Source of the DNA: Deltaproteobacteria bacterium
GTDB lineage: Bacteria > Myxococcota_A > Polyangia > HGW-17
Length of the DNA stretch: 64,000 bases
NCBI GenBank assembly: GCA_016937155.1
Contig: JAFGWM010000032.1
Location: 1 to 64,000 of the forward strand
Direction: 5' to 3'
Positions 52,509 through 61,973 of the stretch are shown here, one piece after another. Positions within the stretch are counted from its first letter, which is position 1; every line of letters begins with the position of its first letter. The notes beneath the pieces were generated by a model. It was not told the origin of the DNA, did no database searches, and saw only the letters and a list, made by a program, of their open reading frames with translations. The translations under genes were made by a program, and so were the position numbers.

Positions 52509-53423
52509 ATGGAAATAAAAAAAATAGTAAATGAACTTAATATATCCTTTCCTGATATGAAAATTATTGAAGATTTTGATATGTCACAGGTAAGTTCATA
52601 TAAAACAGGGGGGAAATCGGAGGTATCGGTATTTCCCCGTGATTCCGAACAGATTTCACAGATAATCAGATTTTTGAATGATAGAGACGTGAATCCTTTA
52701 GTTTTAGGAGGGTGTACCAATATACTGGTTTCAGACAGAGGGATCAGTGGAGTAACAATTTTTTTATCCGGCCTGAATAATTTTCAGATAAATGAAACAG
52801 AATTGAAAGTGTCAGCTGGAATATCATCCAGTAAATTGTCAGATATTGCTCTTGAAAATCAATTATCCGGTCTGGAATTTCTTTCAGGTCTTCCAGGGTT
52901 TGTTGGAGGAGCAGCATATATGAATGCAAGGGCATTTGGTTCTGAGATGGGGAATGTTATTTCCACGGCTGTGGTGGTGAATAAAAAAGGGGATATCTTT
53001 ACCAGAAAATGTTTTCCTTCAGAATTCTCTTATAAATCAAGTCCTTTCAGGAAAGAGGAGTTAATTGTTGTTTCTTTGGATTTTAACCTGATCAGGGGTA
53101 TTAAAGAGGATATCCGTGAGAAAATGGAAAATAATCGTAATCACAGGATAAAGAATGGAGAAAACATGTTTCCATCATGTGGTTGCGTTTTTAAAAATTC
53201 ATCAGAATACAGTGCTGGCAGATTGATTGATTCGTGTCAACTTAAGGGCTTTGTTATGGGCAATATAAAAGTCTCTCCTCTTCACGCAAATTTTATTGTT
53301 TACGAAAAGAACGCCACTTCCTCGGAAATAAGATCTCTTATGAGTTTTGTAAGAAAAAAAGTCCTTGATGATACCGGGTTTCTTATGGATTATGAGGTTG
53401 AATTTGTGGGGGACTGGGATTGA
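52509..53423 (+). CDS. murB: UDP-N-acetylenolpyruvoylglucosamine reductase MurB
   Basis: The second MurA/MurB step of peptidoglycan synthesis, reducing the enolpyruvyl group with NADPH and FAD. The 304-residue protein has SSYKTGGKSEV, LVLGGCTNILVSDRGISGVTI (FAD site), LEFLSGLPGFVGGAAYMNARAFG and the C-terminal MurB domain (PSCGCVFKNSSEYSAGRLID; SPLHANFIVYEKNAT). It lacks the loop of type I MurB. The catalytic position in PSxGSxFK is normally a serine; here it reads PSCGCVFKN with cysteine at residue 226, which may still donate a proton. The gene is not in a mur cluster. Start ATG 52509 follows GGTGATAAC, a weak ribosome site. Confidence 0.93.
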   Translation: MEIKKIVNELNISFPDMKIIEDFDMSQVSSYKTGGKSEVSVFPRDSEQISQIIRFLNDRDVNPLVLGGCTNILVSDRGISGVTIFLSGLNNFQINETELKVSAGISSSKLSDIALENQLSGLEFLSGLPGFVGGAAYMNARAFGSEMGNVISTAVVVNKKGDIFTRKCFPSEFSYKSSPFRKEELIVVSLDFNLIRGIKEDIREKMENNRNHRIKNGENMFPSCGCVFKNSSEYSAGRLIDSCQLKGFVMGNIKVSPLHANFIVYEKNATSSEIRSLMSFVRKKVLDDTGFLMDYEVEFVGDWD

Positions 53424-53485
53424 TGCATAATATATTTGATTTTATGTTTGTTGCTCAGGTGATGAAATCGGAGTATAGAAACTGA

Positions 53486-54076
53486 ATGTTCAGGTATGTT
53501 CTGATTTATTTTATTTTATTTTCAGGTTGTTTCACAACTGTGGCATATTCTCCAAATGCCTCTGCTCAGGGAATTACCAGACGTTTTTCCTTTGGCGCCG
53601 GGACTCAACTTGGGTTTGGAGATCAGGCAGTGGTTGGGATACTGGGCAGTGCAAGGTTTATGGGTGTAGCTGGATTTGATCTTGAGTATGATTTCAATAG
53701 AGTTACTTCAACTCCACCTAGGAATCCCCGGGAAATCAATGCGCTGCATTTTGTTCCTAATCTAAAACTTTCCGGAGCTGTTTATTTCTTTCGAAAAAGA
53801 AGATATGCAACCTATGCACTGGGCGGAATCGGTATTGATATGGGAGCCGATTATAACCGTTCCAATTTATTTACCGGTGCTGCTGTTGAATTTACCTTTC
53901 TGAAAAACACTCTTACGCTGAATGTTGGTCTGAGATTTTATTTTCCACGTCCTGTGGATGTTGAAAAACAAAGAGAGCGTCTGGTTATGGATGGAACTCC
54001 GGTTCTTCCTTCTTATACAGATTATTATAATTTTGATACCTATCAACTGTTTATCTCCTTACGATACTATTATTGA
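53486..54076 (+). CDS. Probable outer-membrane beta-barrel protein
   Basis: A 196-residue exported protein with a signal segment MFRYVLIYFILFSGCF that could be cleaved after ASAQ or lipidated at FSGC (Cys15). The mature part has alternating hydrophobic strands with aromatic ends (FSFGAGTQLGFGDQAVVGILGSARFMGVAGFDLEYDF; RRYATYALGGIGIDMGA) and finishes in LFISLRYYY, a C-terminal aromatic as needed by the BAM insertase. Small barrels of about eight strands fit. It starts after CGGAG. It belongs to no recognised named family, and the next genes are unrelated housekeeping. Confidence 0.75.
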   Translation: MFRYVLIYFILFSGCFTTVAYSPNASAQGITRRFSFGAGTQLGFGDQAVVGILGSARFMGVAGFDLEYDFNRVTSTPPRNPREINALHFVPNLKLSGAVYFFRKRRYATYALGGIGIDMGADYNRSNLFTGAAVEFTFLKNTLTLNVGLRFYFPRPVDVEKQRERLVMDGTPVLPSYTDYYNFDTYQLFISLRYYY

Positions 54077-54140
54077 AAACGAGATAAAGAATTTCTATTA
54101 TTTCAGAAGGCTTAAGCAGAATGTCTGAAATACATTTAAT

Positions 54141-54168
54141 TTGACACTGAAGCGTATTTGCGTAAAGT
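54141..54168 (+). promoter_or_regulatory. Promoter of the small conserved gene and rluD
   Basis: TTGACA (54141-54146), a 16-base spacer and TAAAGT (54163-54168), the same pair as before thiC. The ATG at 54219 lies 50 bases on. The transcript would cover the overlapping genes to 56924 or further. Confidence 0.5.
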
Positions 54169-54218
54169 TGGATTGTTGACTGAATTCAAAGTAACTCTTA
54201 CTTCATGTGTGGTGTAAT

Positions 54219-54485
54219 ATGATTAAAAAATTTGATAATCCCGATCGTGCCCGGAGATATGCGAAAACTGTAGCTTCAGATATAAAGCTCTACAACATGA
54301 AGGTTCTTGAAAAAGCTATTATGGAAGATAATGTTTTTGAAGCTTTAGGTGATCAGATCAATGAGGCAAGGGAAATATTTAAAGGAAAAGTAACTGATGA
54401 GATTTTTCAGATGAATATTCTGGATCGTGTTCTTGTTGATGTTCTTTTATATGAAATGCGACATGTAAAATCGCCCATATGGTAA
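54219..54485 (+). CDS. Small conserved helical protein
   Basis: An 88-residue protein (MIKKFDNPDRARRYAKTVASDIKLYNMKV...). It is helical, charged and without signal peptide or membrane segment. The opening resembles a small family found before pseudouridine synthases in deltaproteobacteria, an impression from memory. The ATG at 54219 is preferred; a GTG at 54207 gives four more residues. Its stop overlaps the RluD start (54479). The role is unknown; coupling with RluD suggests a link to ribosome maturation. Confidence 0.7.
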   Translation: MIKKFDNPDRARRYAKTVASDIKLYNMKVLEKAIMEDNVFEALGDQINEAREIFKGKVTDEIFQMNILDRVLVDVLLYEMRHVKSPIW

Positions 54486-55453
54486 TGCCCTCCGAAGAAA
54501 ATTTCAGTTGTTCCGAAACTGAGCCGGTGTTTTTTGATTGCGTTGGGGGTGGAGTAAGACTTGATAGATATCTTGTTGAAAATGTTGATGAAAGCAGGGA
54601 AAAAATCAAGGAAAGTATTGTTGAAGGGTTAACTCTGGTTAATGGTGTAAGAGTAAAACCATCATACAAAATAAAAAAGGGAGATTCTATTTCCTTTATT
54701 CCTGTTCCTCCTCCTCTTACGACTGCAATTCCTGAGAATATTCCGCTTAAAATAGTATACAGTGATGAAAGTCTCGTTGTGGTTGACAAGGAAGCTGGAA
54801 TGGTCGTTCATCCCGCTCCTGGTCATGAAACCGGTACACTTGTAAACGCCCTTCTGGGAATGAAATTTTTTAGAGTAGAAGAAGGAGATCTCAGACCCGG
54901 TATTGTTCACAGGATTGATATGGATACAAGTGGTTTACTGGTTGTGAGCAGGACGGATACAGCCAGAGACTATTTTGTCAGTCTTTTCAAGGAACACAAT
55001 ATAGTCAGGGAGTACACAGCTCTTGTTTTCGGGATAATGGATTCCTTAGAGGGAACATTTTCCTCTCTTCATGGAAGAAATCCCGGAAACAGATTCATGT
55101 TTTCAAGTCTCGTGAAATCTGGAAAAAAAGCTGTTACTCATTACAGGGTTATTGAGACATATGGAGATCAGGCTTCACTTTTAAAGGTGACTCTGGAAAC
55201 TGGAAGAACACATCAGATCAGGGTTCATTTTTATGATAACAGCCACCCTTTACTTGGAGATAAACTTTATCGGAGGAATAACAACTTTCTTATTGCAAGA
55301 AGTGCTTCTGAAAGACTTGGGAGACAGGCTTTACATGCATCAAAACTCGGTTTCATCCATCCTGTAACAGGTGAAGAAATTATTTTTGAATCAGATCTCC
55401 CTCAGGATATGGCAGAAACAATTGAATTCTTAAGAAGAGAGATTTACCAGTGA
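54479..55453 (+). CDS. rluD: Ribosomal large subunit pseudouridine synthase RluD
   Basis: A 324-residue RluA-family enzyme that makes pseudouridine in 23S rRNA helix 69. It has an N-terminal S4 domain (VRLDRYLVENVDESREKIKESIVEGLTLVNGVRVKPSYKIKKGD) and the catalytic domain with IVHRIDMDTSGLLVV, where the Asp after HRI is the catalytic aspartate of HRLDxxTSG. The conserved LKVTLETGRTHQIRVHF completes it. It overlaps the small gene before it and the pgeF gene after it (GTGA). The order RluD then YfiH/PgeF is common. An ATG two codons later is an equally possible start. Confidence 0.92.
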   Translation: MVMPSEENFSCSETEPVFFDCVGGGVRLDRYLVENVDESREKIKESIVEGLTLVNGVRVKPSYKIKKGDSISFIPVPPPLTTAIPENIPLKIVYSDESLVVVDKEAGMVVHPAPGHETGTLVNALLGMKFFRVEEGDLRPGIVHRIDMDTSGLLVVSRTDTARDYFVSLFKEHNIVREYTALVFGIMDSLEGTFSSLHGRNPGNRFMFSSLVKSGKKAVTHYRVIETYGDQASLLKVTLETGRTHQIRVHFYDNSHPLLGDKLYRRNNNFLIARSASERLGRQALHASKLGFIHPVTGEEIIFESDLPQDMAETIEFLRREIYQ

Positions 55454-56220
55454 AACATTCGGTCATTTTTGAGAGATTTACAGTTTTTCCTGATTTTATC
55501 AATGCTGTTACAACAACCAGACTTGGTGGAGTCAGCGAAAAACCATGGGATACCGCAAATATGCAGTATAGACATGGTGATACAAAAGAGAATGTGATTG
55601 AAAACAGAAATCGTGTTCTTGATGCAGCAATGTTTAAATCCAATGATATTTTTTTTGTTAATCAAATTCATGGAACAGATATTGTATGTGCTGATCAGAA
55701 AACCCCTGAGGAAACCTACAATATTGACGCTGATGGTATTTATACCACTGAAGTGAACAAAATATGTGGAGTATATACAGCTGACTGTATTCCTCTGATT
55801 TTATCAACACCATCAATAGTTGGCGCTTTTCATTGTGGTTGGAGATCCATCGCCAAGGGGATTGTAAAAAAAGCTGTGAATATTTATAAAAATAATTATG
55901 GAGTTATATCAGAAGAAATTTTTGCTGCTACAGGTGCAGGAATAAGCCTCTGTTGTTTTGAAACAGGAATGGAGGTTGTAGAAATATTTGAAAAACTTGG
56001 TTACAGCGCATTTGTTCAGGATGTTGGAAAAAAAGAAAAAATGCACATAGATCTTCAGGGAATTATCCAAAATCAACTCGTTGAAGCTGGAGTTGTACCG
56101 AAAAACATCAGTATATCGGATGAATGTACCTATTGTGGTAATAATAAATATTTTTCCTATCGAAGAAATGGTTGGCCTACAGGGCAGATGATGAGTATTA
56201 TAGCTCGTGAAGAAAAGTGA
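55450..56220 (+). CDS. pgeF: PgeF/YfiH laccase-domain purine nucleoside phosphorylase family protein
   Basis: A 256-residue multicopper-like protein, now known in the family as a purine-nucleoside phosphorylase or, for E. coli, a cell-wall precursor editor (PgeF). The zinc and active-site residues are present: QIHG (His), YTADCIPLI (Cys), GAFHCGWRSIAKGI (His), and the arginine and serine regions ATGAGISLCCFETG. It starts at a GTG overlapping the RluD stop (GTGA). The next gene follows by 8 bases, or by overlap if its GTG is used. Its link to peptidoglycan suits the nearby MurB only loosely. Confidence 0.9.
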   Translation: MKHSVIFERFTVFPDFINAVTTTRLGGVSEKPWDTANMQYRHGDTKENVIENRNRVLDAAMFKSNDIFFVNQIHGTDIVCADQKTPEETYNIDADGIYTTEVNKICGVYTADCIPLILSTPSIVGAFHCGWRSIAKGIVKKAVNIYKNNYGVISEEIFAATGAGISLCCFETGMEVVEIFEKLGYSAFVQDVGKKEKMHIDLQGIIQNQLVEAGVVPKNISISDECTYCGNNKYFSYRRNGWPTGQMMSIIAREEK

Positions 56221-56228
56221 GACAGGGT

Positions 56229-56924
56229 ATGACAGAGGAAAATAAAAAATCGAAAAATTCAGATGATGTTTCATTGCAGGAAAAGAAGAATAATATTCTG
56301 TGGGATATTATCAAAGCAATAATGAAAAATACGTGGGGAATGAGAATAAGTCTGGGTATGTTAGGTTTTTTACTCTTCATTATTGGATATTTTATGGGCA
56401 ACTGGGGGACGTCCCACCTGGAGTCGGAAATAAAAAACAGAGAATCAGATGTTGTTCAATGCAAGAGGGAAAAAAATCAACTGAAGGATCAGTTGCAAAA
56501 AACAGAAAATGAGAAAACAAAACTTCATATGAAGCTTTCAGAAAGTAAAGAAAAAATTAATTTTATACAGCAAAGAGAAAAAATTCGCAAACCATTGAGT
56601 CAGGCGTTAATAAGCTGGAAAAATAAAAAATCAAAGGATACTGTGGAAAAAATATATGCTTCATTAATAAATCTAAAACAGGAATCAAAAAATTCCATGG
56701 GGCTATCAAAGTTTTTTTACAAAACCACAATCAGCAGACTTAACAGAGCCATCGTTTTGATAAATAATGGCTGTACTGATACAGAGAAAAAACTCAATTC
56801 TGATGATGAAACTTCTAAAAAAAATGAAAATTCTGAAAATAATCTGAAAGAGGTGGAATGTCACAACAGAATTGCAGAGATTCTATCAAGTGCACTAGAT
56901 GTTCTTCCTCCTCCAAAGGATTAA
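56229..56924 (+). CDS. Coiled-coil membrane protein
   Basis: A 231-residue protein with an N-terminal cytoplasmic part of about 35 residues, one membrane helix (MRISLGMLGFLLFIIGYFMG) and a long coiled coil outside or inside (HLESEIKNRESDVVQCKREKNQLKDQLQK and onwards). It ends in a helical domain with a pair of cysteines. The start ATG at 56229 is after AGACAGGG; a GTG at 56217 overlaps the pgeF stop. The next gene starts one base after its stop. It may be a helper of the large TPR protein encoded next; not recognised otherwise. Confidence 0.65.
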   Translation: MTEENKKSKNSDDVSLQEKKNNILWDIIKAIMKNTWGMRISLGMLGFLLFIIGYFMGNWGTSHLESEIKNRESDVVQCKREKNQLKDQLQKTENEKTKLHMKLSESKEKINFIQQREKIRKPLSQALISWKNKKSKDTVEKIYASLINLKQESKNSMGLSKFFYKTTISRLNRAIVLINNGCTDTEKKLNSDDETSKKNENSENNLKEVECHNRIAEILSSALDVLPPPKD

Positions 56925-56925
56925 A

Positions 56926-59900
56926 ATGATGAAGTTTTTTGTTACAATTATTTCTACAGTAATTCTTCTGGGACCTAATTATTCACTGGCCTGGAAGGTT
57001 AAACGAAATCAGTTTAATCCTGCAATGATATCACGATACAAAGGAATGCTTTCCTCTGCACCGGATGATGGCTTTGCTTTTCGTAAACTTGTGGGCCTTT
57101 ATACAACATATTCAAGTATGGATGCACTGATAATAGAGTATCGTCGTGCTTTAAAAAGAGACCCTGAAAATTACAGTCTCAATGTTGTGATTGGGCGTCT
57201 TTATTTGAAAATAGATAGGTTTGATGAAGCTGTTTCCCATCTGGAAAAAGCTCAGAAAAAAGATCCGGCAAGGTTTGAATCTTATAAAAATCTTGGAAAT
57301 GTATTTGTCAGAAAAAGAAAGTTTATAAAAGCAAAGGGATATCTCGATAAGGCTCTCTCCCGCGTTAAGGGAAAAGTAATCAGGCAGAGACTTCTGAAGG
57401 AGCTTGTCAGACTTACGGTTATTGGGGGTGATATAAAAAATGGTGTCAGGTATTTTGACATGCTTTTAGCTCTACGCCCCGGGGATTTTCAGACAAGATG
57501 GGATTTCGCCTCACTTCTTGTACAGGGAATGCATTTCGAAAAAGCCATGAAGCAGTATAAAAAGTTGTACACTATGTCTTATGGTGATTCACGGCGAAAA
57601 GTGGAAATTCTTAAAGCGATGGGAGATACATCCGAAAGGATGGGAGAAGATAAAAAAGCTGTAAAAACTTACTGGAAAGCTATGAGTATGACGGCAAGTG
57701 GTCACTGGATACGAAGAGAACTCGTAAATAAACTGGTGAGTATTTCCCGAAGAAGAGACGAGCTTCATCTGCTGATAAATGATTTTAAAAGAAGATGGGG
57801 TAAACCAACAGGTTTTCAGTATTCCATAATGGCCAAAATATACGGCGAAATAGGGCAGTTTGATAAGGCTGCGGAACTATATCGGAGGGCTATCCGAAAT
57901 GAACCTTCAAATGTTGATTATCGTTCTGAATTAATTGCTCTCCTTGAAAAAAGCGGGGCATCTCCAGAAGTTATAATCAGAGAACAGAAAGCTCTGGCGG
58001 ATGCTGCTCCCGGACAGATAAAGTTTTCAATAGAACTTGCCAAACGATATGAAAAAGCCGGAAATAAAAATAAAGCCCTTAGTATAACCCGTAATTTACT
58101 CGCTAAAAATCCTTCAGATGCAGGTCTTTATCTTGCTTTAGCTGATCTGTATGCTCAATGGAATAAACCAGATAAAGTAATAAAAATGTATGAAAAACTG
58201 GTTGTGCTTGAACCTTTGGATTATGAACATTACGTCAATCTGGGACAGCAGTACTGGGGAAGAGGTAAAAGAAAAAAAGCGATTTCAACCTGGAAAAAGA
58301 TTCTTAAAAAAGGAATGTTCCCTGTAAAAGAGGATGGATTTTTTATCATTTCGGGTCTTTTTCTAGAGACCCAGCAGTTTAATGAAGCCAAGAACTACGT
58401 TGAAATGGCAATTTCCGGGAATCCCCAAAATACGAAATATCTGTTTTTAAGATCACAGGTTGAAATAAAACTTAGACAACCGGAAAAAGCTCTTCTTACG
58501 CTGGAAAAAGCGTTGAAAATAAGTCTGAAGAGCAATGATGTGGTTACTGTTAAAAAAATCAGGAAAAATCTTCTTAAATTATGGAAAGATATGGGAGTTC
58601 TGGAAAAGAAACTTTCTGAAAGACTTCGAAAATGGAGAACCTCGAACATCTCTCAGGGAATGTTTCTAGCTGAGGGGTTTACAACTGCTGGAAATGTAAC
58701 TAGGGCAGAAAAAATTTATTTGAGGATGAGAAAAGCAAATGGAGCAATGAGTGAACCACTATTGGGATTGATTTCACTTTATGAATCAATTGGAAAGTAT
58801 GGTGCACTGATAAAACTTCTGGAAGAAGCTGTGAAACTCATACCTCATCGTGCGAGGGATTTTTATGAGCAACTGAGCAATACGTGGGCAATTCTTGGAA
58901 ATGATATTAAAGCCAGACAATATCTTCGTAAAGCTCTTGAAAAAGGTGCTAGGGATTCCAAGTCATGGGCAAAAGCAGGAGATCTTGCAATCAAACTTGA
59001 GGATTACCGAGGTGCAATAAAAGCTTTTCTGGAAGCCATACGTCTTGATCCTTATGAAATGGATTATTATTTTTCGCTGGCCAGTTTATACGTACAGTTA
59101 GCTGAAGTAACCAGTGCATCAAAGGTGTATTACTCAGTCATCAGTAGATCAAGTGAAGATGACCTTGTTGAGAAGGCTGCCAGAGCTGCCTGTGATCTTG
59201 ATGAACTTACAGGAAATCTGGGAAAGCTAGAGAAAGTTCTTCATCCTCTTTCATTTGTTTATGCACACAGAAGTGTTTTCGGGAAAATGCTTCTGGAAGT
59301 TTATAAAAGATATGTTCCCTGGCTTTACAGTCAAATCAGGAATTCAACTTCTATTAAGGAAAAGAAATACTTAACCAGAGAAATTCATAGATTGAGAACC
59401 AGAGCCTTAAAGCCTCTTCTCGAGAGCCTTACCGGAGAGGAATCTCTTGCAGATAAAGAGATTGCAAGATCTCTTCTTGCACAGTTGGGAAATCCAAATA
59501 GTGCAGTGCCTATTATCAGACTGGCAAAAAGAATGTTTGAACAGGGTAATAAGAAAAATATACAGGGTAAACCGACAAAACTGAGTTCAGGTGAAAAGGA
59601 TTTTATTCGCAAGTCTGTTTATATTGCCAGTGAATTTAAAACAAATGAGATTTCCAGAGAACTGAAATTTTTTGCATCTCAGGAAACTGATAAAGTGATA
59701 CAGGTTATTGCTCTCAGAGGATTATCTCTGATAAATACTTCACCCTCCTGGTTTGCAACGTTTCTAAATAAATATCCAAGTGTTTCACATGCGACCGCAG
59801 GATGTGCTGTTGCCGCAAGAGAAAAACGATATCATAGTAAAATTTATTCAATTATCAGGGATACAAAAATTCCGCCCATGATAAGAATAGGTTGTATGAA

Positions 59901-60969
59901 GGGTATAATTGCCTATGGTGATTCTTCAAAAAACTCTGAGTTGATGAAAATAATTTCAGATACAGATCCTGATTACTACATTCGAAAAAATACTGAGAAA
60001 CTATTGAGTTTTGTTATTGGTAAAAAAGATCTTCCATTTTTAATAAGTCATTATTTGAACGAAAAAAATGAAAGTAAATCACGTTGGCTTAGAGGAATTC
60101 TGGAGACTTCAGGAGTAATAAAATCTGCCCAAAAAAATTTGCAGTTAGGACTTGATTTTAATTCATCATCCCTTGAGTCTGAGGTCTTTAATCTGATTAA
60201 ATCTCAGACGGGCAAAAAACTGATTGAACATGGTAATTTTATTAATATTTCAGGAAAAATTCAATCAGTCAGGCTGATTACGGAAATTGTTGAAAAATCC
60301 CATCGAAACTGTCCGGATTTGACTGGATATTTAAATCTTATGGAAAAGCAACTGACATCGAAGAATTTAAAAAATTTTATTTCCATTTGGAATGATGATC
60401 TAAGTTTAAGGGGTATGGATCGTATATGCAACAGTGATACAAGAAAGTATGGAATCCAGTTATGGAATAAAATGAGGAAACAAATAATTTCCAGTATTTA
60501 TATTTCAGAGTGGTCAGTGAAAAGACGACTGTTTTTAAGTGACCTGGTTTCCGGCAATATTACTCTCATGCAGTTTGTAAACTCCAATGAAAGTATTATG
60601 TTTAAAAAAAGTGTACTGACATCATTGGGATATATAAAGTCTGATTATAAAACAGGTGGTTTCTCCGGATTAAAAAATACACCACCTGAATTGAAATTTA
60701 TTGTTTATAAACTTTATCTCGCAAAGAACTTTGACAGAAAAATTGTTGAGCAAATTCTTAAGGGAGAAGATTTCCCACTTTCTATTGCAGTAATGGAAAT
60801 GATTTCAGAAAGGAAAAGAGGTTTTGATCTTCTGCAGGGAGTTTTATCAGGAAATTCTACCACCCTTGCAACCAAAGCTTATGAAATCCTGAAAAAGAAC
60901 AATAAAAAAGAGCTGTTGTTAAAAGTATCACCAAAACAGATATATTTTCTTGAATCATTAAAGAATTAA
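56926..60969 (+). CDS. Very large exported TPR and HEAT-like protein, 1347 residues
   Basis: An exported scaffold (signal peptide MMKFFVTIISTVILLGPNYSLA) of 1347 residues, the longest gene in the window. The first 850 residues are TPR units such as ALIIEYRRALKRDPENYSLNVVIGRLY, AVSHLEKAQKKDPARFESYKNLG, ALLTLEKALKISLKSN and AIKAFLEAIRLDPYEMDYYFSLASLY. From about 870 the pattern shifts to HEAT-like helical repeats (KEIARSLLAQLGNPNSAVPIIRLAKRMF; DKVIQVIALRGLSLI; PPMIRIGCMKGIIAYG). The ATG at 56926 follows AAAGGA. It follows the coiled-coil gene by one base and its stop overlaps the convergent RluA-like gene by 4 bases. A periplasmic assembly platform is inferred; the cargo is unknown. Confidence 0.8.
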   Translation: MMKFFVTIISTVILLGPNYSLAWKVKRNQFNPAMISRYKGMLSSAPDDGFAFRKLVGLYTTYSSMDALIIEYRRALKRDPENYSLNVVIGRLYLKIDRFDEAVSHLEKAQKKDPARFESYKNLGNVFVRKRKFIKAKGYLDKALSRVKGKVIRQRLLKELVRLTVIGGDIKNGVRYFDMLLALRPGDFQTRWDFASLLVQGMHFEKAMKQYKKLYTMSYGDSRRKVEILKAMGDTSERMGEDKKAVKTYWKAMSMTASGHWIRRELVNKLVSISRRRDELHLLINDFKRRWGKPTGFQYSIMAKIYGEIGQFDKAAELYRRAIRNEPSNVDYRSELIALLEKSGASPEVIIREQKALADAAPGQIKFSIELAKRYEKAGNKNKALSITRNLLAKNPSDAGLYLALADLYAQWNKPDKVIKMYEKLVVLEPLDYEHYVNLGQQYWGRGKRKKAISTWKKILKKGMFPVKEDGFFIISGLFLETQQFNEAKNYVEMAISGNPQNTKYLFLRSQVEIKLRQPEKALLTLEKALKISLKSNDVVTVKKIRKNLLKLWKDMGVLEKKLSERLRKWRTSNISQGMFLAEGFTTAGNVTRAEKIYLRMRKANGAMSEPLLGLISLYESIGKYGALIKLLEEAVKLIPHRARDFYEQLSNTWAILGNDIKARQYLRKALEKGARDSKSWAKAGDLAIKLEDYRGAIKAFLEAIRLDPYEMDYYFSLASLYVQLAEVTSASKVYYSVISRSSEDDLVEKAARAACDLDELTGNLGKLEKVLHPLSFVYAHRSVFGKMLLEVYKRYVPWLYSQIRNSTSIKEKKYLTREIHRLRTRALKPLLESLTGEESLADKEIARSLLAQLGNPNSAVPIIRLAKRMFEQGNKKNIQGKPTKLSSGEKDFIRKSVYIASEFKTNEISRELKFFASQETDKVIQVIALRGLSLINTSPSWFATFLNKYPSVSHATAGCAVAAREKRYHSKIYSIIRDTKIPPMIRIGCMKGIIAYGDSSKNSELMKIISDTDPDYYIRKNTEKLLSFVIGKKDLPFLISHYLNEKNESKSRWLRGILETSGVIKSAQKNLQLGLDFNSSSLESEVFNLIKSQTGKKLIEHGNFINISGKIQSVRLITEIVEKSHRNCPDLTGYLNLMEKQLTSKNLKNFISIWNDDLSLRGMDRICNSDTRKYGIQLWNKMRKQIISSIYISEWSVKRRLFLSDLVSGNITLMQFVNSNESIMFKKSVLTSLGYIKSDYKTGGFSGLKNTPPELKFIVYKLYLAKNFDRKIVEQILKGEDFPLSIAVMEMISERKRGFDLLQGVLSGNSTTLATKAYEILKKNNKKELLLKVSPKQIYFLESLKN

Positions 60970-61937
60970 AATTCATTTACTTCTGAAAAATGTCTATAAA
61001 AATTGTAACGTACCAGCAGGTCATGCCAGGATTTTGCAAGTGTACTGGATGAAATTGAAATTTTTCTTCGAGTCTGAGGATGTGACTGAGGATCCGGAAT
61101 GATTATCTGCTGAGCCCACAGGAAGTGGTCAGAAAAACCTTCTGTTTTTTCTCCCCCGTAAATGATATCTCCCACTATAGGTGTTCCAAGATGAGCCAGT
61201 TGAACCCTAATCTGGTGACGCCTTCCAAATTTAGTTACCATTTTTACCAGAGAATGATTTTTAGAGTGATCAATAACTTCCAGATAACTTACACAACGTT
61301 TTCCTTCTGCATCAGAACCCGGATTATATTTCACTCTATCTTTTGAAGACGGATAATTACTTATGGCACCTTCCAGCCAGGTATCTGAACCCGGATGTCC
61401 TGTAACAACGGCATAATATGTTTTTTGTATATGATGATTTGCATAATATTTTCGATAGCGTTCTATTATTTCATGGTTTTTTCCAACTAAAATCAATCCG
61501 CTTGTAAGGTTATCTAGACGATTAATTATTCCTCCTTCTCTAGGGAGTGCAAGTTCTCCAACAAGATCGGGAAGTAATTTTGTTACAGCACCTGCAAGGG
61601 AAGGAAAATCACCTGGATATCTTGGAAGTGTTGGAAGTCCAGGGGGTTTTTCTATAACCATAAAATTAGTTCCATCCATTACAATCTTCAACTCAGGGGC
61701 TTTTTCAACAGATGGGACCCATCCGGAATCATCAGGGGGGATACGGGCAACACAAATAAGAGAATCTTTTTTTATGCGCTGACCTTTCTTAAGACTTTTA
61801 CTGTTCAGAGTGATGTAATTTCTTTCCAGATACAGTTTGATGATCTGGTTTGTAACACCTGGAAAATGTTTTTTTAGAATATCTTCAATACGTTTTCCAT
61901 GCTCAGATTCAGATGTAATAAAATTGTTGGATGTCAT
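60966..61937 (-). CDS. RluA-family pseudouridine synthase with NRLD motif
   Basis: A 323-residue protein with an S4-like N-terminal domain (RIEDILKKHFPGVTNQIIKLYLERNYITLNSKSLKKG) and an RluA catalytic domain. The start is the ATG at 61937, 7 bases after GGAGG. The catalytic motif reads INRLDNLTSGLIL, with Asn in place of His in HRLDxxTSG; the catalytic Asp is kept. KMVTKFGRRHQIRVQLAHLGTPIVGD is standard. Two RluA-type genes are thus in the window. Upstream it has a 327-base gap with strong secondary structure. The RNA target is not known. Confidence 0.86.
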   Translation of the reverse strand: MTSNNFITSESEHGKRIEDILKKHFPGVTNQIIKLYLERNYITLNSKSLKKGQRIKKDSLICVARIPPDDSGWVPSVEKAPELKIVMDGTNFMVIEKPPGLPTLPRYPGDFPSLAGAVTKLLPDLVGELALPREGGIINRLDNLTSGLILVGKNHEIIERYRKYYANHHIQKTYYAVVTGHPGSDTWLEGAISNYPSSKDRVKYNPGSDAEGKRCVSYLEVIDHSKNHSLVKMVTKFGRRHQIRVQLAHLGTPIVGDIIYGGEKTEGFSDHFLWAQQIIIPDPQSHPQTRRKISISSSTLAKSWHDLLVRYNFYRHFSEVNEF

Positions 61938-61973
61938 CAAATCCTCCGGATTAAAGGATGATAATAACAAAAC

